A DNA stretch of 11,109 nucleotides from Baffinella frigidus (lineage: Eukaryota > Cryptophyceae > Cryptomonadales > Baffinellaceae): contig MU646870.1 in the NCBI GenBank assembly GCA_026770585.1, forward strand, positions 284,927 through 296,035, given 5' to 3'. Both the position numbers and the translations under genes were made by a program. This document shows, piece after piece, positions 5,693 to 11,109 of this stretch. Below the pieces are notes generated by a model. That model worked only from the letters and a program-made list of their open reading frames with translations. It ran no database searches and had not been told where the DNA came from. Numbering within the stretch: the stretch's first letter is position 1; each line of letters begins with the position of its first letter.

Positions 5693-8600
5693 GTCATCCT
5701 CCCGTGGCACCTCGCGCAGCCACTCACGGGACGATCTCCCCACGGATGGCCATGGCGATTCGGCTCCGGTCACCAACCTTCGCAACTCCCGTCGTGCCGA
5801 CCGCTCTCGGTCTACCGGACCCGTGGATCGCGTCATCCCGACGGCGGACGAGCGCCCTTCCGCTGCGGGCGCGGGGACTGAGGCGTTGCCTCCGACTCGT
5901 CTGCCGTCTGACCGAGATGCGCCTGCTGTGCACAACGCTCCTTTCGACGTGCCCCCCGACGCCGTCTCGCCCGTTGACGTCATCTCATCCCGTGCCCCAC
6001 CCGGTGGTGCCGGCGACCCGGACCGCGATGACAACGACCCCGACGAGGACCCCGATGACCACGACCCCGGCCCCGCGGTACCTGCACGATGCCACTACTG
6101 CGGCCTCGTCGTGGCCTTTGTCAACGATTCCTGGGAGGCCCACAACCGCGTCTGTCCCACCCTCCTACTCGTGACCTCCACCCTCGCGGAGCCAGTCGAC
6201 GAGGCCGGTGCCCGCTCCACCCTCGCCGGGGCCGGTGGGGCCAGCCCGTCCAGCCCTGGTCTCCTGGGCGTCACTTATGAGCCAGACGAAATGTCACTGA
6301 CGGCGGCCGCCTTCCAAGCGAAAGCTCGAGCGTCCGCCGTGAAACCGGAAGTGTCACCCCACGCGACGCCTTTCGATGCCGACTCGCCTGGCCCACCGGC
6401 GGCCCTCTTCACGCCACCCTCGCAATCGGTGGAATGGCAATCCCTGCCGGCGCAGCGTGCCATGGACTCCTCCTCTTTCGCATTGTCCCCCGACACATCG
6501 TTGGGGCTGCTGAGTACCGTCGAGCCCATGCCTCCGCCTGCCACGGGGCCAACGCCGTGCAACCTCTGTCACGGCACCATCCGCACCCCTACCTCAGGAG
6601 CGTTCAGCGCCAACGACTGCGCGTGCCGTCCATGTCCGTGGTGTGCTCACCAGCAGACAATCTCGACCTGGTCCGATCACTATCACTCGTGCCCGTCCAG
6701 ACCTCGTACACCGGACACGAGGAGAACACGTGACCCGTCACCGGTGACCACGACCGCCGGCCCTCCTACGCGCATTCTCCCACGCCCCGCCGACCGGCCT
6801 GCCAGCACTCCGGGAACGTGGCCTACGCCGAGCGAGTCGCACACAACACTACCCGCACCCGCCTCACAGACGGTATCGCTCGGGGGAACCATTTCGGCCT
6901 CCCAACCTCAACCTGAGCCAGGCGAGGGCTCTTTCATGTCGGGAGGGACCATGCCACTAGTGGACGCAAGCCAAACCCTGTCGCCGTCCAACGATAGCCT
7001 TCAGTCCTTCGGCGAACAAGGAACGGCGTCCTCGGGCGCCGTCGGCCCTGCCCACCCAACCACCGGAGGAGTCGTTGAACCTGTCCCGGCCACCAGCGAC
7101 GGCGCCGGTTCAGGACCTGCACACACGCCTTCCAGCGGCAGCGCGTGTTCCGCGGTTAGCGGTCACAACGCACCCCTTCCGCTGCCCCTCCCGGACGCAC
7201 GGGCACTCGCCGACCGCATTTCCCAAGGACATCGCGACTCTGCCGCGTGGCAATTGCGTGCCGACAAGGAAATCGCGCGATCCCGGCAGGCAGCAGCATC
7301 GACCTCCAACGCACTCGCCGCGGTGGTCGGTGATCTGCAGACGGTCAACGCCTCCGCAGCAACGACGGCTGCCGTCCTTCAGCAACTGCTCGACGAAACC
7401 AAACAGATGCGCTCCGAAACAACAACTCGAGCTAATCTGATGGAGGACCGGCTGTCGATCATGCAGGTGGCAACAACATCGGCTATCGAGTCTTCTGAGA
7501 ACACCTTACACGCGCGCCTCACCCCAATGGTCACTCAGCTGCTCAACAGCGGTATGACCCCCATGGTGAGTGAACTCCGCGAGGCGAACCGTGAACTCTC
7601 CGAGTCCCTGGCCACTCTGACGACCCGTATGGACAACATAACATCATCACGGCGCCGTGACTCGCACGAGGAACGCCTCCTCGATGTGGTGTTGGACAAC
7701 ACACGCGCGCAAATCGCACCGGCCCTGCACAACTCCTCAACTACCGGAGCTGCCGCGGCCGCTAGTCGCCCGGCACCCGTCCCCCATCGGACGGTGGAAC
7801 CAGGGGCCGCCTCCGAACCTGGGACAACCGAGAACGAATTCCACTACGCTCCGTTAACCGAGGTTCAACGCCTGCGCGCAAGCGAGTCGAACCTGCAGCA
7901 TGAACTCGACATGGCGAACGCGCGGGCTCGTGACAACGCCAGATTACCACCACCGGCACCACGTCACGAACCCGCTCAACGTACCATGATGGGTGGCTTT
8001 GCTTTTACGGGCCACGGAGGAGAACTACCCTCTCCAAACCTCGTGGTGGGCTCGACAACCCCAGACTCGGTGATTGGTGCTGGCTCCACCCATTGCCACA
8101 CCGGGGTGGCCACACCTATCCTCTTCACGGGTTCTTCCAAAGCGGCCTCGTACATCACCACCGCTTTCCAAGGTGGCCGCCCGACTACTTCCGACGTCGG
8201 AAAACCATGGGAGGATAAAAATGGGATCCGTAAGTTCACCGGGGCAAACCGCGGCGTGTTCGACAACGCGGCCACCGGGGTGTGTGCCATTAACTTCCTC
8301 AGCTCCGTCGTCGCGTTCCATAGTACCAAGCGCCACGACAACGCGGAGCTGCTCGGGAGAGCAATGCGGTCTACCGTCCTCACCCATCTGGCCGACGCGG
8401 TCCGTCACGAGATCGAACAATTCGACCATAACGCAGATTGGCCCGCATTCGCACTCAATTTCATCCAGTCGTGTGGTCCGGTTAATATCCGCGACGGAGT
8501 GTGTAACATGATCGCCGAAGTCACCACCGTCACTACCCCACGGACTCTAATGCAGAGGTCGCGCTCCCTCGTCAACGCGTGGACCACCGCACAGAACACG

Positions 8601-10061
8601 TTCTACGGTGTGCACCCCGAACTCGACGGCCGTGGCCAGAGCAGACCTCCGCATCATTGCTCTCCCTTTGTGCCTCGGCACGAGCAGTTGCACGCTCTGA
8701 AACTACTCATGCAAGGTGCCGACAAGTCTCTCTGGCAGCAATACTGCGCGACGACCCCACAACGTACGCAGCGCAACCCCGCTTTGTTGTGGAATTGGAT
8801 CCTGACGCTCAATTCGGAAGCCCTCGCCCTGACGGTCGCTCCCTCCACGACTAAGTTGCTGGTCGGGGATACCAAGCAACCGTTCATGACCGATGGCCAC
8901 GTCTTGACGTCCATTCCCCTGGCGGCCGCCAAATCTCTGGACCGCCAGGCCGGGGCGTACAACCTCATGATCGAGACCAACAAGATCAACCACATCGCGG
9001 AACGATCCTCACCTGTTCGCAAAGACGTGATGGATTTCTGTCTCGCAGCAGGCAACACCCGGGAAGTCATCGAATTCCGCCACGTCAACGGCCAATGCTA
9101 CTACTGTGGGGAGGACGTGCGGAAGGGTGGCAATATCGTTCACACGTACTTGAACTGTGAAAAGCGCTTGACCAACGAGCCGATGATCCGCGCCAAGATG
9201 GAAGCATCCTTCCGCTCCGACGGCCCAACCGCTTCCCACGCCTCTCAGCGCCTCGCAAACGAAAGACGTGCTTGGAATCGCAACGAAGGAGAACGCGACC
9301 AGAGCTTCTCTTGGACCTCGTCCCGGGAACGAGGTCCCTGGTACGATGCTCCACGCCGGAACGATTACTACCCACCCGAGGCGTACTACCCGCGGGACGA
9401 CGACCGCGGCCGTGGTGCTGCCCGCAACGAACCTTCCCCGCGTCGCGGCTACTCTTCCGGCAGAGACGACCAGCGGGGATACGACAGCAACGGATACCGC
9501 GGGACCGACAACCGAGGCGACTACAACCACCGCCCTAGCGGAGAAACACGACGCGGATACTCTTCCGGCCGCGACGAGCCACGGGCGGTTGACAACAGCA
9601 GTTACCGCGACAACGACACCCGTGATATTCAACGCGACCAACGACAGGGCTACCGCCCCGCGGCCCAGAACCAACGGGGTTCCTACCAACGAAGCGACCG
9701 TCCTCCCCCGCGCCAAGGAGACGCCCCACGGCAAGACTACGGTCCGCGACACCCGTCTGAACGGTCACAACGGCAACCGTCCACCTCCGAAAAGTTCGAC
9801 ACCGCCCGCCGTGCCGCAGTGTCGGGAGAGGCCAACACCCGTGGTGGTGACTTTTTTCCCGCACCTCTGGCCTCGGCCATTCGCCCACCAAAGGCCCGGT
9901 TCGAGGAAAAGGTCAACCACCTTCTAACGGCGCCGCCACCCGCCGCGAACGATCTTGACGACGATGCGTCTCAATTCTCCGACCACGAATCCCCGGCCTT
10001 CGAAGACGCCACTTCGGAGCCCGACGATCGGGATTCCTGCTCGCCGGGGAATGGCGTCTGA
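5682..10061 (+). CDS. gag: Gag-like polyprotein with Cys/His fingers, coiled coil, zinc knuckle and RG-rich tail
   Basis: Convincing from about 5680 to TGA 10061; the frame is open from 5523, just after the ORF2 TAG. Residues are counted from 5682. Order: Arg/Ser/Asp/Pro-rich tail (1-130); C2HC finger C137-X2-C140-X13-H154-X3-C158; cluster C293, C296, C313, C315, C318, C321, H333, C337; Ser/Thr/Pro-rich linker; long coiled coil (about 506-685) and a second helix (727-752); compact helical, Trp-containing region (about 840-1120) in the place of capsid; knuckle C1139-X2-C1142-X11-H1154-X4-C1159; Arg/Gly/Tyr-rich tail (about 1216-1370); acidic C-terminus. Known role of Gag: particle assembly and RNA packaging. 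At 1460 codons it is several times the usual Ty3/gypsy Gag length. The first in-frame ATG is near 6291, after the first finger, so entry is probably by frameshift or readthrough. Assignment rests on position before protease and on the knuckle, not on a recognised capsid motif. Confidence 0.75.
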   Translation: MRTRSSSRGTSRSHSRDDLPTDGHGDSAPVTNLRNSRRADRSRSTGPVDRVIPTADERPSAAGAGTEALPPTRLPSDRDAPAVHNAPFDVPPDAVSPVDVISSRAPPGGAGDPDRDDNDPDEDPDDHDPGPAVPARCHYCGLVVAFVNDSWEAHNRVCPTLLLVTSTLAEPVDEAGARSTLAGAGGASPSSPGLLGVTYEPDEMSLTAAAFQAKARASAVKPEVSPHATPFDADSPGPPAALFTPPSQSVEWQSLPAQRAMDSSSFALSPDTSLGLLSTVEPMPPPATGPTPCNLCHGTIRTPTSGAFSANDCACRPCPWCAHQQTISTWSDHYHSCPSRPRTPDTRRTRDPSPVTTTAGPPTRILPRPADRPASTPGTWPTPSESHTTLPAPASQTVSLGGTISASQPQPEPGEGSFMSGGTMPLVDASQTLSPSNDSLQSFGEQGTASSGAVGPAHPTTGGVVEPVPATSDGAGSGPAHTPSSGSACSAVSGHNAPLPLPLPDARALADRISQGHRDSAAWQLRADKEIARSRQAAASTSNALAAVVGDLQTVNASAATTAAVLQQLLDETKQMRSETTTRANLMEDRLSIMQVATTSAIESSENTLHARLTPMVTQLLNSGMTPMVSELREANRELSESLATLTTRMDNITSSRRRDSHEERLLDVVLDNTRAQIAPALHNSSTTGAAAAASRPAPVPHRTVEPGAASEPGTTENEFHYAPLTEVQRLRASESNLQHELDMANARARDNARLPPPAPRHEPAQRTMMGGFAFTGHGGELPSPNLVVGSTTPDSVIGAGSTHCHTGVATPILFTGSSKAASYITTAFQGGRPTTSDVGKPWEDKNGIRKFTGANRGVFDNAATGVCAINFLSSVVAFHSTKRHDNAELLGRAMRSTVLTHLADAVRHEIEQFDHNADWPAFALNFIQSCGPVNIRDGVCNMIAEVTTVTTPRTLMQRSRSLVNAWTTAQNTFYGVHPELDGRGQSRPPHHCSPFVPRHEQLHALKLLMQGADKSLWQQYCATTPQRTQRNPALLWNWILTLNSEALALTVAPSTTKLLVGDTKQPFMTDGHVLTSIPLAAAKSLDRQAGAYNLMIETNKINHIAERSSPVRKDVMDFCLAAGNTREVIEFRHVNGQCYYCGEDVRKGGNIVHTYLNCEKRLTNEPMIRAKMEASFRSDGPTASHASQRLANERRAWNRNEGERDQSFSWTSSRERGPWYDAPRRNDYYPPEAYYPRDDDRGRGAARNEPSPRRGYSSGRDDQRGYDSNGYRGTDNRGDYNHRPSGETRRGYSSGRDEPRAVDNSSYRDNDTRDIQRDQRQGYRPAAQNQRGSYQRSDRPPPRQGDAPRQDYGPRHPSERSQRQPSTSEKFDTARRAAVSGEANTRGGDFFPAPLASAIRPPKARFEEKVNHLLTAPPPAANDLDDDASQFSDHESPAFEDATSEPDDRDSCSPGNGV
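6090..6155 (+). other. C2HC zinc-finger motif in the N-terminal part of Gag
   Basis: Encodes Cys-X2-Cys-X13-His-X3-Cys with a Trp three residues before the His. The second half of the cluster at 6558-6692 (Cys-X2-Cys-X11-His-X3-Cys, also Trp before His and Pro after the last Cys) looks like a related copy. The spacing resembles C2H2-type fingers with Cys as last ligand, not the CX2CX4HX4C knuckle of retroviral Gag. Confidence 0.65.
6558..6692 (+). other. Eight-ligand Cys/His cluster in Gag, possible two-zinc domain
   Basis: Encodes C-X2-C-X16-C-X-C-X2-C-X2-C-X11-H-X3-C (residues 293-337 of the Gag-like protein). Eight regularly spaced ligands could hold two zinc ions. The last four repeat the pattern of the finger at 6090. 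I do not know a Gag with this arrangement. Role (nucleic-acid or protein binding) is inferred only. Confidence 0.55.
9096..9158 (+). other. Non-canonical Gag zinc knuckle
   Basis: Encodes C-YY-C-X11-H-X4-C at residues 1139-1159. The canonical nucleocapsid knuckle is CX2CX4HX4C; here the middle spacing is 11. The motif sits between the capsid-like region and an Arg/Gly-rich tail, as nucleocapsid does, which supports an RNA-binding role. Confidence 0.65.
9441..9656 (+). repeat. Diverged 108-bp tandem repeat in the RG-rich Gag tail
   Basis: The peptide RRGYSSGRD recurs with a 36-codon period (starts at 9441 and 9549), followed both times by Asp/Arg/Tyr/Gly-rich sequence with RGY-, YRG- and YRD-type motifs. 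Codons differ between copies, so the duplication is old or kept for its peptide. RG/RGG-like low-complexity tails commonly bind RNA. Confidence 0.6.
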
Positions 10062-11109
10062 GCTGCTCGAGCAGAGATGACCCGGACCCCCCGCCCGGGC
10101 CGTCACAGAATCCTTCTGCGACGGCACATGCGTCAGGCATGCCATCTCCCGCAGCTCAACACCGTACTCCTGACTGTTCCGCGCCGATACTCCCGGCGCC
10201 CTGCGCCACCCTGAAGCTTGATGAAGCTGTCGTCGCCGAGGTGTTCACCACGCAATGCCCCCCGGAGCCGAAAGTTCATCACAGCTCTCTGCCCCGCAGC
10301 ATCCTCAACCTCGCGGGTCACTCTTCAACCGCAGTGCCCTTCCGTGTTCTTTGGGATAGTGGCTCGAGCCACTGCGTCCTTTCACCTGGCGCTGCACGCT
10401 CACTGGGTTTCGACGTCCCCGCCAAGGCGTCTGGTACCGGCTCCATCACCGTTGCGGATGGATCCAACAGTGCCGTCTACGGATGGACACCTTCTCACGT
10501 GCGTATTCGGCTCCCCCACCACGTACTCGACAGTACCGGTCGGGGTCCGCGAGTTCAGCTCCTTCCAAGCGCCCGTTTCGTGGTGGCTGACATCACCGAG
10601 GACGTGATCATGGGATTCGACTATATCCTACCTCTGCAGGGCGGTTTCGTCCTTCACGACTCCACCCCCAGTTACAAGATCTCGGTGACCCCCACTACAG
10701 GCTCTCCTACAGTGTTAATCCCACTCCTCGGCCGACCCCGAGGAACGTGCGAACACTACGTCTTCGACGAGGGGCCCTCTGGACCATCGGTCGAAACGCA
10801 TTTCTGTGATATCGCCCCCGGCCCTGTCAACTCCGGGGATATCTCCACTACGGAGCGTCACGTGCGCCGCAGTGCTACTAAGAATCGCAAAAACGCTGCC
10901 GCCCTGACTAACTACGCTCGCGACAATCCTCACATGGTGCACCACGTCGAAGTGCGACTTTCCGACCCCATGATGCCGGATGAGTCACTCTTCGCCAAGA
11001 CAACCCCGTTGTCGGCAACACCACCCGCCGCCGCCGAGGACGATCCACGCCGGGCCAAGGCTTGGCTTGATATCCTTGCACGCTTTCCTGAGGTCTTTCG
11101 AAAACCTCA
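9959..11109 (+). CDS. pol: Pol, 5' part: retropepsin-like aspartic protease and start of the RT region (partial)
   Basis: The frame is open from 9959 (after TGA 9956-9958) to the window end; the first ATG is at 10139. It is -1 relative to gag and overlaps it by 103 bases. Counted from the ATG, the protease active site WDSGSSHCVL has its Asp at residue 73 (GAT at 10355-10357). The second signature, VIMGFDYILPL, has its Gly at 159 (10613), the I-[LM]-G-x-D motif of retropepsins, at normal distance. The last residues (KAWLDILARFPEVF, near 11055-11100) match the segment that precedes the RT domain in Ty3/gypsy Pol, where a similar F-P-[DE]-V-F is common. Sequence between the gag stop and 10139 is also protein-like (Asp/Pro/Ser-rich), which favours a -1 frameshift from gag over a start at 10139. 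No standard X-XXY-YYZ slippery heptamer is evident in the overlap. RT catalytic motifs are beyond the window. Confidence 0.85.

Noticed and set aside
9009-9752. 247-codon antisense ORF opposite the RG-rich part of gag
   Set aside because: Low-complexity Val/Ala/Arg composition that mirrors the Arg/Asp/Tyr-rich sense strand; a GC-rich coding shadow.
1-11109. Prokaryotic features: Shine-Dalgarno sites, operon promoters, CRISPR arrays, tRNA or rRNA genes
   Set aside because: None seen; gene content and the LTR/PBS layout are those of a eukaryotic retroelement. The tRNA-like signal at 640-660 is only a PBS complement.

Overview
The window is the 5' part of a very large LTR retrotransposon of the Ty3/gypsy (Metaviridae-like) type from a eukaryote. 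The evidence is a 5' LTR bounded by TGTAA...TTACA, a tRNA primer-binding site one base after it, a Gag-like protein with a zinc knuckle, a retropepsin with a DSG active site, and the start of the linker that precedes reverse transcriptase. The window ends before the RT core, so RT, RNase H, integrase, the polypurine tract and the 3' LTR lie outside it. The DNA is GC-rich by eye and codons favour C or G in third position. The host is probably a GC-rich protist, alga or fungus; the sequence alone does not say which. All genes are on the + strand.

Layout: 1 is outside the element. 2-638 is the LTR, built largely of consecutive hairpins. 640-660 is the primer-binding site. 713-4396 is a 1227-codon ORF of unknown function (ORF1). 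4089-5522 is a second unknown coding block (ORF2), one frame ahead (+1) and without an early ATG. 5289-5325 holds three long G/C homopolymer runs. 5429-5692 is a short ORF. The Gag-like ORF is convincing from about 5680 to 10061. Protease/pol is open in another frame from 9959, with its first ATG at 10139, and runs off the window at 11109.

The striking point is the order. Ty3/gypsy elements normally have gag directly after the primer-binding site. Here about 5 kb of unrecognised protein-coding sequence (ORF1 + ORF2) comes before gag. The closest known parallel in layout is the extra ORF upstream of gag in plant Ogre/Tat elements, but I see no similarity in sequence. ORF2, Gag and pol all lack a convincing ATG at their N-termini and join the preceding block through short overlaps in another frame. 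This suggests one transcript read with several recoding events (+1 into ORF2, +1 or readthrough into gag, -1 into pol). Decay of this copy or assembly errors would be the dull alternative. ORF1->ORF2 changes frame at a perfect 10-bp inverted repeat, which fits either a recoding signal or a sequencing artefact.

Gag has, in order: a Pro/Asp-rich tail, a C2HC finger, an eight-ligand Cys/His cluster, a low-complexity linker, a long coiled coil, a helical capsid-like region, a non-canonical zinc knuckle and an RG/Tyr-rich basic tail that probably binds RNA. Protease would cut the polyprotein; RT would extend from the tRNA on the primer-binding site.
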